Source: DASXQK01 sp963757155 (lineage in GTDB: Bacteria; Pseudomonadota; Alphaproteobacteria; Dongiales; Dongiaceae). Taken from it: DNA of 64,000 nt. The translations under genes and the position numbers were made by a program. The stretch is from NCBI GenBank assembly GCA_963757155.1, contig CAVWQS010000025.1, positions 1 to 64,000 of the forward strand, read 5' to 3'. Each line of letters starts with the position of its first letter. Within the stretch, counting starts at the first letter, position 1. The notes under the pieces were generated by a model. The model saw only the letters and a program-made list of their open reading frames with translations. It was not told the DNA's origin and ran no database searches. Of this stretch, positions 36,148-46,951 are shown piece by piece.

Positions 36148-38623
36148 TCAGCCGGCGAGCACCTCGCGCAGCTTGGCCCGGAGCTCGCTCATGCTGTAGG
36201 GCTTGCTGATCCAAGCGGCGCTTTTCAGCGATCGAAGTCCGCTCTTGGCCATTGCCGGCTCGGCATAGCCGGAGGTGAACAGGATCTTCAACTTTGGCCA
36301 CCGCCGCCGGGCCTCCCGGGCGAGTTCGATGCCGCTCATGCCGCCGGCCATCACGACATCGGTGAAGAGCAGCTCGAAGGACTGCCGGCCGTCAAGGTGC
36401 CGAAGCGCGGCGGGGCCGTTGTCCGCCTCGACGGTGGCATAGCCCAGCTCCCGAAGGCGGCGGACGGCAACCCGGCGAACCCGGGGTCATCCTCGACGAC
36501 CAGGATCCTCTCGCCCGATCCTGCAGGCAGGGACCGCAGCCGCCGGCGCCTTCGCCGAAGTCTACCTCCCGCGCCTGCGCCGGGAGGTAGAGCCGCACCG
36601 TCGTGCCGTGCCCTGGCTCGCTATAGAGCTGGACATGGCCGCCAGATTGCTTGACGAAGCCGTAAACCATGCTGAGGCCGAGGCCGCTGCCGGCGCCGGG
36701 CCCCTTGGTGGTATAGAAGGGCTCGAAGGCGCGCTGGCGGACCTCCGGTGACATACCCGCGCCGGTGTCGGTTACCGCCAGCATGACATAGGTGCCTGGC
36801 GCTGCATCGGAATGGACGGCGAGATAGTCCTTATCGATGTCGATCAGTCCCGAATTCGATGATGAGTCGTCCACCGTTCGGCATGGCATCGCGCGCATTG
36901 ACCGCGAGGTTCAGCAGCGCGTTCTCGACTTGGCCGGGATCGACCATGATCATCGGCACGTTCTCGGCGAGCCGGGTCTCGATCTCGATGGTGGCGCCGA
37001 GGCTGCGCCGCAGCCAATCGACCATTCCCGAGACGAGCCCATTGAGATCGGTTGGCTTGGGGTCCAGGGGTTGACGCCGTCCGAAGGCGAGCAGCCGCTT
37101 GGAGAGCTCGGCCCCGAGCCGCGATGCCTCCTGGGCCTCCTGAAGGATCTCGCGGTCCTCCGCCTTCTCGAGGCGCCGCTCCAGCATCTCGAGGTTGCCG
37201 GAGATCGACCGTGAGAAGATTGTTGAAGTCATGAGCGACGCCCCCGGTGAGCTGGCCGATGGCTTCCATCTTCTGCGCCTGGCGGAGCTCCTGCTCCATC
37301 TTGACCCGTGCCGTGAGGTCGCGGATGAAACCGGTAAAGATGGCAGGCTCCGCCGAGCCTCACCTCCCCGACCGCGAGCTCCATGGGGAAGATCGTGCCA
37401 TCCTTGCGCTGCGCTTCCACTTCACGCCCGATGCCGATGATCCGCTTCTCGCCCGTCTCGCCGATATCGCGCAAGATACCCATCATGGTTCTCGCGATGG
37501 GGCGAGGGCATGAGCATCTTGACATTGCGCCCGATCACCTCGCCGGCGGCATAGCCGAACAGCTTCTCCGCCGCCGTGCTGAAGGATTGGATGATTCCAC
37601 GCTCATCGATCGTGATGATCGCGTCGGGGGCGGTTTCGAGGATGGAGCGCAACCGCGCTTCCCTCTCTTCGATCATCGATTGGGCATGTTTCGTCTCGGT
37701 CACGTCGAGGCAGATTTCGAGGATCGATGACGGAACCTCGCCGGCTTGCCGATGCGCCGCCCATTGGCTGGCGACGGTCAGCCGGCGGCCATCCTTGTGG
37801 GAATGCTGCAGCTCGCCCTGCCATTCGCCCCGCTCCCGCAGCTCGGCCTCGATCTCCGCCAGCGGCAACGGGAACTCCGTGCGAAGAAGCTCATGGGAGA
37901 CCCGGCCGATGGCTTCCTCCGCCGACCATCCGTAAAGGGTTTGGAGACCCCGCCCCCAGAATAGGATCTTCCCCTCGGGTGTCCGCACCATGGCCGGTGC
38001 CAAGCTCAAGGCATGGGTGAACTCCTCGAGCTGCGCCGTCTTGGCCCTGAGCTGCGCCTCCGTGCTCTTGCGGCCCGTGATGTCGCGGGCGATCTTCGAC
38101 GCCCCGATGATCCGCCCACGCTCGTCCAGGATCGGCGAGACGGTCAGCGAGATATGAATCAGGCGGCCATCCTTCCGCCGCCGCTCGCGTCTCGAAATGC
38201 TCGACGCGTTCGCCACGGCGGACGCGATCGCAGGATCTCGCTCCATTTCGCGAGGCCGGTCCGGAGACGACAAGACATGGATCGGCTTGCCGATCATCTC
38301 GGCGGCGGAATAGCCGAAGATCCGCTCGGCGCTCGGATTCCAGCTGGTCACGATTCCGTCCAGCGTCTTGCCGATGATCGCCGCGTCCGAGGACTGCACG
38401 ATCGCCGCGAGCATGCCCGGCACCGCCGCTTCCGCCCGCGCGGCGCCCCCGGCGGGCGGGGGGAGGTCTTTGGCCGCCTACGGCTTGCCTCTCCGCTTTT
38501 CGGCGAGCTTGCCGCAGCTTGGCGAATTTTGATTTTCGGTGTCTTCGGCTTGCCCGGTGCCGATTTGGCGCGAGGCTTCTGCAACTTGCGGCGCAGACCC
38601 GACTTGCCTTTCTTGCTCTTCAC
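36148..38623 (-). CDS. FixL-like PAS hybrid sensor histidine kinase, apparently frameshifted
   Basis: About 820 residues. A Lys/Pro-rich N-terminus (start 38623) is joined, through a shift in a G run near 38455, to three PAS domains: AAIVQSSDAAIIGKTLDGIV, a middle one (MVRTPEGKILFWGRGLQTLY), and a third beginning SILETAPDAIITIDERG. The third carries the FixL haem signature: NHDGYLARY (proximal His) and, after a one-base shift near 37460, RIIGIGRE (the distal Arg of FixL). Then come the H-box GGVAHDFNNLLT, the ATP lid (TDTGAGMSPE, GSGLGLSMVYGFVKQSGGHV) and a receiver domain with GGMSGIELAREARRRWP. Other shifts lie near 37335, 37235, 36840 and 36470. Predicted haem-based O2 sensor. Confidence 0.85.
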
Positions 38624-38681
38624 CTTCTGACCTGTTCGCGGCTTCGCTCCGTAGAGGCATGCGGCAGTGGATTGGCAAAGC

Positions 38682-39146
38682 CTAGCCGGTTCCGCCCTGT
38701 CGGGGAACTGTCTTCCCCAGAAGGGTCGCCTCGGCGGAAAGGCCTAGGCTCCGCAGGCGCTCCGCAAGCTGCGATTGGCCGCGGGCCAGGCGGATTTCAA
38801 GGCCTGTACAATGCAGCGCGGAGGCTTGCCTCTCCGCGGCGCCGAGAAGCAGACGCACGGCCTGCAGGGAGTTTGCCACGTCCATGGCCGTGAAAAAGGG
38901 CACGGCAAGGAGGGGGCTCGGCAAGCCGAGGGGCCTGTAGAGGTTATAGGCGAGAAGACCGCAAAGTCGATCCGACGTATCGCGCATGGCGAGCACCCCT
39001 GCTTCCGTCGCCGAATTGCCGCTGAAGGCTCGGATATAACGGCGCCAAGAGGCGAGATCCGTACCAGGCCAGGTCGCTCGCACAAGCGGCAGGGCCTCGG
39101 CGACCCCGGCCTCCGACAAAGGACCGGTCTGAAACGAAAAGCTCAT
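38682..39146 (-). CDS. GNAT-like hypothetical protein
   Basis: 154 residues. The layout is that of a small acetyltransferase: GVAEALPLVRATWPGTDLAS near the start, VLAMRDTSDRLCGLLAYNLY (beta strands around an Arg/Gly loop), AVPFFTAMDVANSLQAVRLL, and a C-terminal strand after LAERLRSLGLS. The acetyl-CoA pyrophosphate loop (R/Q-x2-G-x-G/A) is not clear, so activity is uncertain. A near-perfect FixK box (39181) lies 35 bp upstream. Usually annotated as hypothetical in this context. Confidence 0.6.
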   Translation of the reverse strand: MSFSFQTGPLSEAGVAEALPLVRATWPGTDLASWRRYIRAFSGNSATEAGVLAMRDTSDRLCGLLAYNLYRPLGLPSPLLAVPFFTAMDVANSLQAVRLLLGAAERQASALHCTGLEIRLARGQSQLAERLRSLGLSAEATLLGKTVPRQGGTG

Positions 39147-39180
39147 GGTGTAAAGATGGCTGGGCTGGCCGCGGCTGTCC

Positions 39181-39194
39181 TTGATCTAAATCAT
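39181..39194. promoter_or_regulatory. Near-consensus FNR/FixK box TTGATCTAAATCAT
   Basis: Seven of the eight conserved bases match (final A is T). It sits between divergent genes at 39146 (minus, 35 bp) and 39230 (plus, 36 bp). The first 13 bases equal those of the box at 19103. Confidence 0.7.
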
Positions 39195-39229
39195 GGCTTG
39201 GAAGCAGGGAGCGATGTTCTTTCCCCGTC

Positions 39230-39657
39230 ATGACCCCACCCCGTCCCTCTCGCCCGGCGCATGCCCGACGGCTCGATCTTGGAGAAACCCGGCTACTCAG
39301 CGAGGCCCTCGCCACGATGCTCCATGCCTGCACCTGTCAGGTGAGGGCGAATATTGAGGGTGCCCGCTTGGGGCGGGACCCCGAGAGCCTTCACCAGTTA
39401 AGGGTCGGGCTTCGTCGGCTGCGCGCCGCAATCTCGGTCTATCGGGATGCCATCCCATCCGCCCTTCGACGCGACTGGGGTATCGAGTCAAGAATCTGGA
39501 GGGCATGGGGGTCGGCGAGCGCCGCTGCCCGAAAGCCTCCCTGCTTCGCATGGACGAATGGCTGAAAAAGAGGCGGGGGCGTGCTTGGGAGCGGCTGCCA
39601 CGCCGCTGGCGGGTGCTCAGCACGGCAAGAAATACGTGGAAGGACGACATGGCCTAG
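39230..39657 (+). pseudogene. CHAD-domain protein remnant
   Basis: The N-terminal part contains ALATMLHACTCQVRANIEGA and ESLHQLRVGLRRLRAAISVY, the classic CHAD motif (H-QLRV-LRRLR-A). From about 39470 the frame is lost, and 39537-39657 resumes in another frame with DEWLKKRRGRAWERLPRRWR, the domain's C-terminal helix. About 100 codons between are missing, so an internal deletion is likely rather than a simple indel. CHAD proteins bind polyphosphate. It overlaps the CBS-BON gene stop by 4 bp (convergent). Confidence 0.7.
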
Positions 39658-40347
39658 AACGGCCGTATCACCAGGGGTTCGATCACCACGAGATCATCCT
39701 CCACGTCCTTCACACCGGGGGTATTCTCGGCCAAGACGCGAAGGGCTTGGCGTTCGCGCTGGTCGAAGACCATCCCCGATAGCCGCACGACGCCGTTCTG
39801 GACGGTCACGCTCATGCTGGACTGGGGCGCCCAGGGCTGCTTGGCGATCTCGGCCGTCAGACGCGCTCGGATCTCGGCATCGCTGACGCCGAGCGGGCCC
39901 CAATGGGGCAAGGCCACGAGCGCGTGAAGGAGATCGGCTCGGCCGACGATCCCTACGAGGGTCCCGTTGCGCAGGACCGGCAGGCGCTTGATGTGAAAAT
40001 GCTCCATCACGTCGACGATCTCGTTGACCGGGGTATCTTCCGAGATGGCCTGGACCAGCTTCGTCATCACCTCCGCGACCTTGCGCCCATGGCTATGCAC
40101 GTAATCGGTTGCCTGGCGGCCCGGGCCTAGCAGAAACTCCAGCCACCGCGGGCGATGACGCTCGGTGCCCATCTCTCCCCGGCGCAGAAAATCGCCCTCG
40201 GTGACGATGCCCGCGAGCCTGTTGGCGGAATCGACGACCGGCAGGCCGCTGAATTCTATGCTCGAGCATCAGGCGTATCGCATCGGCAATGGTCGCATCC
40301 TCATGCACAGTGATGACCTTGGCGGTCATCAGCTCACCTGCCTTCAT
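39654..40347 (-). CDS. CBS-CBS-BON domain protein, one apparent frameshift
   Basis: About 230 residues. CBS1 begins MKAGELMTAKVITVHEDATI and runs to LEHRIQRPA, after which the frame shifts near 40255. CBS2 follows (VAEVMTKLVQAISEDTPVNE, IKRLPVLRNGTLVGIVGRAD). The C-terminal BON domain shows VQNGVVRLSGMVFDQRERQA and NTPGVKDVEDDL. CBS pairs sense adenylates; BON attaches to membranes or lipids. Similar CBS proteins (Hrp1) belong to hypoxia regulons. An imperfect FixK box lies 65 bp upstream. Confidence 0.85.
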
Positions 40348-40411
40348 GTCGAACCTCCTTGCGTCAAGGTGAGAAGCGTCCGGCATGATCCGACGGGCCG
40401 ATATTCGCGCC

Positions 40412-40425
40412 TTGATCCAGCGCAA
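40412..40425. promoter_or_regulatory. Imperfect FNR/FixK box TTGATCCAGCGCAA
   Basis: Seven of eight conserved bases match (TCAA is GCAA); 65 bp upstream of the CBS-BON gene, the same spacing as the exact boxes. Confidence 0.5.
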
Positions 40426-40480
40426 TCGGCACCGCCGCGCCGAACCGGGGCATATCTGGGGCGGCAAGTCCAGGTCGGAT

Positions 40481-40833
40481 GGCCTCGTCTTTCCGGAGCT
40501 AAAAGGTAAGCTGGACGGTACCGCCGTCCGCGTGCCGACGCCGAACGTCTCCCTGGTTTCGCTCGATGTGGTGCTGGAACGTCAGACCACCAGGGAAGAA
40601 TCAACGCGGCGATGAAGGTGGAAAGCGAGGGCGCGCTAAAAGGCATCCTCGACGAAAATACCGCGCCGCTTGTCAGTTCCGACTTTAATCACAGTCCGGC
40701 GTCCTCCATCTTCGATGCCTCGCAGACGGCGGTGGTGGATGGTGCGCTCGATAGCGTCATGGCCTGGTACGACAACGAGTGGGGCTTCTCCAACCGCATG
40801 GTTGACACCGCCGCCCTGCTCGGACGGCTGTGA
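40481..40833 (+). pseudogene. C-terminal remnant of glyceraldehyde-3-phosphate dehydrogenase
   Basis: The frame reads VFPELKGKLDGTAVRVPTPN and VSLVSLDVVLER, shifts near 40592, and continues EGALKGILDENTAPLVSSDF, NHSPASSIFDASQTAVVDGA and AWYDNEWGFSNRMVDTAALL to a stop at 40833. This is the last third of a type I GAPDH; the NAD-binding domain and catalytic Cys are absent. The intact product would be about 335 residues. It shows that a glycolytic gene once stood in this island or arrived with the rearrangement. Nothing gene-like is supported between 40834 and 41018. Confidence 0.85.
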
Positions 40834-41018
40834 GATGCGTCCAGGTTCGGCGCGACGGCGGTCGTCAACGCCTGCGGCGGGCAGGCCGCCGCGCAATCGC
40901 CATCACGACGCGGCTGGCCGCACGTGATGCCTACGACACCTTCGGCCGAGCCACCGCCACCGAAGCGCTGAAGGTGATCATTGCGGCCTAGGGGAAAACC
41001 GGGAGCGAGCGGCTATGG

Positions 41019-41359
41019 TCAATTGACGGCGGCGACGTGGAAGGTGCGCGTCAGCCGTCACGCTCCGGATCGAGACGTATTCTCCTGCGACGAAACGATG
41101 AGTATCGCCCTTGAAGATGACCTCATCATCCTCGCCCTTGCCGAAGGAGAGCATCCAGCCTTCCGTCCATGGCGAAGCCTGCCCGCTCCTCCTCCCCGCC
41201 CCAGAACCGCCGGAAGACCGCCTCCTCGCGCTGCTTCAGCCAATGGTGGTCGATATAACCGTCCGGCGTGAGCGGCATGTGCAGCTCATAACCATGGTCC
41301 GGGCTGTCGTCCGGGAATGCCTCGCAACGCGCGAGCTCCAACCTGACTTGTCGAATCAT
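41019..41359 (-). CDS. Conserved hypothetical protein, apparently frameshifted
   Basis: About 113 residues when two one-base shifts (near 41150 and 41060) are corrected: QVRLELARCEAFPDDSPDHG, YELHMPLTPDGYIDHHWLKQ, FRRFWGGEEERAG, then WMLSFGKGEDDEVIFKGDTH, FVAGEYVSIRS and the ending RTFHVAAVN. I recognise this as a recurrent small protein of alphaproteobacterial stress islands but know no function. A FixK box lies 57 bp upstream, at 41416. Confidence 0.6.
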
Positions 41360-41415
41360 CCTTTCCTCCCTGCGGCGATGTGCAGAAGCGGCTAAAGGAG
41401 AGGCAGTACCTCGCG

Positions 41416-41429
41416 TTGACCTGGATCAA
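41416..41429. promoter_or_regulatory. FNR/FixK box TTGACCTGGATCAA
   Basis: Exact palindrome 57 bp upstream of the hypothetical gene at 41359 (minus), overlapping the stop of the ligase-GNAT gene. Confidence 0.85.
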
Positions 41430-44128
41430 GCGGACGGGACGGCGGCGACGGCAGCCGGCGGGCGCCTGCGGCCGTCCGAGGGGTCGATGCTGACCCGCAG
41501 CACCCCCTGGCGACCCGGCGCCAGAAGGCGGAAGCCGAGATGGCGGCAAAGGTCGAGCATACGGGAATTGTCCGTTAGGACATCGCCGAACAGCTCGCGA
41601 ATGCCGCGGGCGCCGGCATAGTCGATGATCTGCCCCATGAGCATCCGGCCGATGCCCCGCGCCGTCATAAAATCCTCCACGACCACGGCGAATTCGGCCT
41701 TCTCGCCATCAGGGTCTGCTGAGAGCCGGACGACGCCGTGGATGTCGGCGATCCGCGCCGAACACCGATCGATCAGCACGAACGCCATCTCGCGGTCATA
41801 GTCGATCTGGGTGAGCGGAGCGGCCATGCTGTGGGTCAGGCGCTTCATGGGGTGGAAGAAGCGCATGCGGATCGTCTCCGGTGACAGCCGGTCGAAGAGG
41901 CGCTGCAGTGCCGCCTCGTCCTCCGGCCGGATGGGCCTGAGGCGTAGCGCGGTCCCGTCTGCGAGGCGCACCTCCTGCTCGAGCTCCGGCGGATACGGCC
42001 GGATCGCGAGCCGTGCGCCGGTCCTCGGCCGGTCGGCGAGTGCGATGCGGGCGTCGAGGGCGATGACCCCCGTCGGGCTTGCCAGAAGCGGGTTGATGTC
42101 GATCTCCACCACCTGGTCGAGATCGGTCGTGAGCTGTGACAGCTTGACCAGGGTCAGGGCGACGGCGTCGAGATCGACCGGCGGCCGGTCGCGGTAGCCG
42201 CGCAGGAGGCGGAAGATCCGCGTCTGCTCGATCATTTCCCGGGCAAGCGTCATGTTGAGGGGGGAAGGGCCAGGGCGCCGTCGGCCAGCTGCTCCACCGC
42301 CACCCCGCCCTGGCCGAACAGCATAACGGGCCCGAACTGGCAATCCTCGCTCATGCCAAGGATGAGCTCGATGCCGCCGGCACTCTGGATCATGGCTTCG
42401 ATGGTGAAGCCTTCGATCTGCGCCTCCGGCCGCTGCTCCGCCACTCGCGCCAGCATGCCCTCGGCGGCGGCTTCGACCTCTGCGGGGGTCTCCAGCCCCA
42501 ACGCAACCCCGCCGACATCGGATTTGTGCGAGATGTCCGCGGATAAGATCTTGAGGGCCACGGCCCCGCCGAGCGACAACTGCGGCCTTGGCGGCGCCGG
42601 CGGGGTCGCGAGCGATGCCGAGGGCTGGCAGCGGGATATCATAGGCCGCAAAGACAGCGCGGGCCTCCGTCCCGGTCAGCAGCCGGCGGCCGGACGCCCG
42701 GGCGGCGTCGATCACCGCCACGGCCGCCGCCCGGTCGGGGCGGAAGCTGTCGGGAACGGAGGGCGGCGTCTGCATGAGCTGGGCGCGGCTGCGCTGCCAG
42801 CGCACGAGATGCATGAACCCGCGCACCGCATCCTCCGGAGTTCATAGGTTGGCACGCCGGCGTCGGCGATCAGATTGCGCGCGGGGCTCGCCGTCGCCTC
42901 TCCGACCGAGCTCGTCAGCAGGCAGCACCGGTGTCGGCCGTGGGCGCGGAGCACCGCCTGGGCCGTCGCCATCCCGTCGGCGACCGCCGTCGGGCAGTTG
43001 AGCGCCAGCACCGCGTCGATATCGGGATCGGCGAGCAGGGGCTCAATGGCGGCCTCATAGCGCGCCGCATCGCGTCGCCGATGATGTACACGGGGTTGCC
43101 GCGCGACCACATCGGCGGGCAGCGCAGCATCGAGACGCTTCATCGTCTCGGGCCCGATCTCGGCAAGGCGCCCGCCCTGGTCGATCAGGGCGTCGGTCGC
43201 CAGGATGCCGATGCCGCCGCCATTGGTCAGGATGGCGAGGCGGTCGCCCGTGAGGGGCCCGGCGTTGGCCAGGGTCTCCGTCGCCGCGAAAAGCTCGGCG
43301 AGATCATAGACGCGCAGCACCCCCGCCCGGTGAAAAGCGGCATAATAGACGGCATCGGCCCCGGCGAGCGCGCCGGTATGAGAGGCGACGGCCTTGGCAC
43401 CCTCCGCATGGCGGCCCGCCTTGATGGCGATGATCGGCTTGCTGCGGGCGGCGAAACGCGCGGCCGACATGAATTTCCGGGCATTGCCGATAGTCTCGAC
43501 GTAGAGCAGCACGGCGGCGATGTCCGGATCGCCGGCCAGATAGTTGAGGACATCGGCGAAATCGACATCGCGCCATCTCCCCCATGGAGAGGAGATAGGA
43601 AAAGCCGACTCCGCGGGCCGCCGCCCAGTCGATGACCGTGGTAACGATGGCGCCGGATTGAGCCAAAAAGGCGATGCGCCCGGCCGGGGGCATAAGATGG
43701 GCGAACCCGGCATTGAGGCCGATGCCGGGCACCAGCAGCCCGACGCAGTTGGGGCCCAGCAGGCGCAGCAGATGCGGCCGCGCCGCCTCCCGCAGGGCCT
43801 GGGTCAGGGCGGCATCGAATCCGGCGCTGATCACCACCGCCGCCTTGCAGCCGCGCTCCCCCAGCTCCGCCACCAGGCGGGGTACCGTCGGCGCCGGCGT
43901 GGCGATCACGGCAAGCTCCGGCGCCTCGGGCAGGCTGGCAATATCCGGGTGACAAATCTCGCCCTGGACGATGTCATGATTCGGGTTGACCAGCATCACC
44001 GGGCCGCCGTAGCGGCTCCCCAGCATGTTCCTGACCATGGTGAAGCCGACGCTTCCCGTATGGTCGCTGGCGCCGATGAGCGCCACGGAGCGGGGTCCCA
44101 GCAAATGGTCGAGATTGCGGATGGTCAT
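41426..44128 (-). pseudogene. ADP-forming acetate-CoA ligase / GNAT fusion (copy 2), frameshifted
   Basis: Same architecture as the copy at 12492-15221: CoA-binding (RSVALIGASDHTGSVGFTMV), ligase (RLLGPNCVGLLVPGIGLNAG), ATP-grasp (VALKILSADISHKSDVGGVA) and GNAT (RMRFFHPMKRLTHSMAAPLT, IREVFGDVL-like REL motif, HLGFRLLAPGRQGVLRVSID). Shifts near 43570, 43070, 42840, 42600 and 42265. The start ATG at 44128 gives MTIRNLDHLLGPRS, parallel to copy 1. It shares its FixK box with the divergent ATPase. The protein sequences are clearly paralogous yet diverged, so this is not an assembly duplicate. Confidence 0.85.
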
Positions 44129-44201
44129 GTTCGACGTTCTGCGCCCTTGAGGTCGGGGTGGGCAATGGAAAGATGGATGACAGCTCCTCGGGCGGGCACC
44201 G

Positions 44202-44215
44202 TTGAGCTGAATCAA
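44202..44215. promoter_or_regulatory. FNR/FixK box TTGAGCTGAATCAA
   Basis: Exact TTGA-N6-TCAA, 74 bp before the ligase-GNAT gene (minus) and 178 bp before the ATPase ATG at 44394 (plus). Confidence 0.87.
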
Positions 44216-44393
44216 TGGGAAGATCGGTGCGGGCCGGTTTGAATGCAGCTCAATGAGCCGCGGCCCATCCGGTGTCTGCTTCACCGCGGTTGCAGCCTTT
44301 GGCCGCGGAGAGGGAGGCTCATGCGTCAGGATGTCGAGAAGTCCCGGCTGTCCGCGACCAGCGCAGGGCGAAGCAGCACGGAGCGAACCGGAA

Positions 44394-46951
44394 ATGAGCG
44401 AAGCCGAAGCCCGCAGCGATTTCTGGCAGCAGCCCTTGGCTGAGCTCGAACGCCGGCTGGGCAGCGGGCCGCACGGCCTCGCCTCGGAGGAGGCCGCCCG
44501 GCGCCTGCTGCGTCACGGCCCCAACCTCATCGGCGCCCAGGGGCGCCAGAGCCTTCTGCGCAAGGCGGCGGCCCGGCTGCGCAACCCCCTGGTCCTGATC
44601 CTCATCGGCGCCGCCCTGATCTCGGCCGTTACCGCGGAGATCGGCAGCTTCGCCATCATCTCCATGGTCGTCCTGATGAGCGTCATCCTCGACAGCCTAC
44701 AGGAGCACAGGGCCGAGACGGCGGCGGACCGCCTGAAGGCCGCCGTCGCCCTGACGGAGCAGGTCCTGCGCGACGGCCGCGAGGCCACGATCAAGGCCGA
44801 GGCCGTCGTCCCCGGCGATATCGTCCTGCTGGCCGCCGGCGATCTCGTTCCGGCGGATGGAAGGCTGATCGAAACCAAGGACTTCTTCGTCAACGAAGCC
44901 CTGCTGACCGGGGAATCCTATCCGACCGAGAAGCATGCTATTCCCGAGGGCGTGCCGGCAGAGGAGGTCGCCGGCGCCGTCAACGCCGCCTTCATGGGAA
45001 GTTCCGTCGTCAGCGGCACCGCGGCGCTCCTCGTCGTCGCGACCGGTGCTGCGACCGAGCTCGGCGAGATCAGCGGCACCTTGCGGCGCCGGCCGCCGCC
45101 GGCGGCTCTGGAGCAGGGAATCCACGAATTCGGCATGCTGCTCGTACGCATCACCATGCTGCTGGTGCTGTTCGTGCTGCTGATCAATCTCCTGTTCCAC
45201 CGTCCACTGCTCGAGAGCTTCCTGTTCGCCCTCGCGCTGGCCGTCGGGCTGACGCCGGAGCTGCTGCCCATGGTGGTCTCCGTGACCTTGTCGCGCGGCG
45301 CCATGCGGATGGCGCGCGAGAAGCGTCCTCGTCAAGCGTCTCGGCGCGATCCACGACCTCGGCAGCATGGAGTGCTCTGCACCGACAAGACGGGGACATT
45401 GACGGAGGCGCGGATCCGGCTCGATCCGGCACATCGGCATATCGGGCGATGAAAGCCGCCATGTCCTGGATCTGGCCTGGCTCAACAGTCATTTCGAGAC
45501 TGGGCTGAGAAGCCCCTGGACAAGGCCATCCTGGGGCATGGCGGCGCCGACGGTGCTGGCTGGACCAAGCTCGACGAGATGCCGTTCGATTTCGAGCGCC
45601 GCCGGGTGTCGGTCCTGGTGCGAGAAGGCCGGCCGCCGCATCCTGGTCGTCAAGGGCGCGCTGGAGGATGTGCTCCGGCTCTCGAGCCACTACGAGGCGC
45701 CGGACTGGCAATTCCGCGGCCTCGATGCGGCGGCGGCGGAGAAGGCCAAGGCGCTTTCGATTCCCTGGGGTCGGAGGGATTCCGCGTCCTGGGCATCGCC
45801 TGGCGCGAGACGGCGCCCGATCACGCCCATGCCGTGGTCGGCGACGAGCAGGAGCTGATCTTCGCCGGCTTCGCGGCCTTCCTGGACCCGCCCAAGAAGG
45901 GTCGTCGAGGCGGCCCTCGCAAACCTCGGCGCAGCGGCATCGCCGTGAAGATCCTGACCGGCGACAACGAGCGGGTCGACGCAGCACCTCTGCGCCGAGC
46001 TCGACATCCCGTCGACGGGCATGCTCACCGGCGCCGAGCATGGCGAGCCATGGAGCGACAAGCGCTCGAGCGCCCGCGTCGAGCGGCACGACGATCTTCT
46101 GCCGCGTCACGCCGGCGCAGAAGAACCGCATCATCCTGGCCCTCAAGCGCCGCGGCCACGTCGTCGGCTTCCTGGGCGACGGCATCAACGATGCGCCGGC
46201 GCTGCACAGCGCGGACGTCGGCATCTCCGTCGATGGCGCCGTGGACGTCGCCAAGGATGCCGCCGACATCATCCTGCTCGAGCGCGATCTGGCGGTTCTG
46301 CGAGCGCGGCGTGCGCGAAGGCCGGCGGACCTTCGGCAACGTCATGAAGTACGTGATCATGGGGACGAGCTCGAACTTCGGGAACATGTTCTGCATGGCG
46401 GGTGCCGCCCTCGTCCTGCCGTTCCTGCCCATGCTGTCCTGTCCAGATTCTGCTGAACAACTTCCTCTACGATCTGTCGGAGATCGCCATCCCGACGGAT
46501 CACGTCGATCGACGGAAGCCATGGCGCACGCCGCCGCATTGGAATATCCGCTTCATCCGCAACTTCATGCTGGTGCATCGGGCCCGGTCAGCTCGCTCTT
46601 CGACTTCCTCGACCTTCGGCATCCTGCTCCGTCGTCTTCCACGCCGGCGAGGCGCTCTTCCAGACGGGCTGGTTCGTCGAGTCCCTGGCGACCCAGGTGC
46701 TGGTGATCTTCGTCATCCGGACCCGGCGCAACCCGCTGCGAAGCCGCCCCAGCCGTTCTCTCATGATCGCCGCGGTGACGGTCGTCACCCTCGCCGTCCT
46801 GCTGCCCTTCACGCCGCTCGGCCGATGGTTCGGGTTTGTCGCACCGCCCGTCACGCTCCTGCTGACCCTCGCCGCCATGCTTCTCTGCTACCTGACCCTG
46901 GCCGAAATCGTGAAGCGCGGGTTCTACCGCCTGCTGGCGCGTCGCGCCTAG
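44394..46951 (+). pseudogene. MgtA-type P-type ATPase (copy 2), frameshifted
   Basis: Paralogue of the gene at 9800. The first 310 codons are intact (FWQQPLAELERRLGSG, ADGRLIETKDFFVNEALLTG, ALAVGLTPELLPMVVSVTLS). Frames then change near 45325, 45400, 45510, 45615, 45905 and 46080, with CTDKTGTLTEA, MPFDFERRRVSVLV, FLGDGINDAPALHSADVGIS and VDGAVDVAKDAADIILLERD still readable and TM7-10 ending at 46951. The DKTGT phosphorylation site and GDGIND hinge are present. The ATG at 44394 matches the copy-1 start. The density of shifts in GC-rich runs suggests sequencing indels, but both copies being affected could also mean relaxed selection. Confidence 0.85.

Noticed and set aside
40860..40991. A gene tail ending at 40991 (frame TRLAARDAYDTFGRATATEA)
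   Set aside because: Protein-like but only about 30 codons, with no recognisable family; too short to call next to the GAPDH stub.
44239..44253. TTGAATGCAGCTCAA as another FixK box
   Set aside because: The half-sites are separated by seven bases rather than six, and a proper box already lies at 44202.
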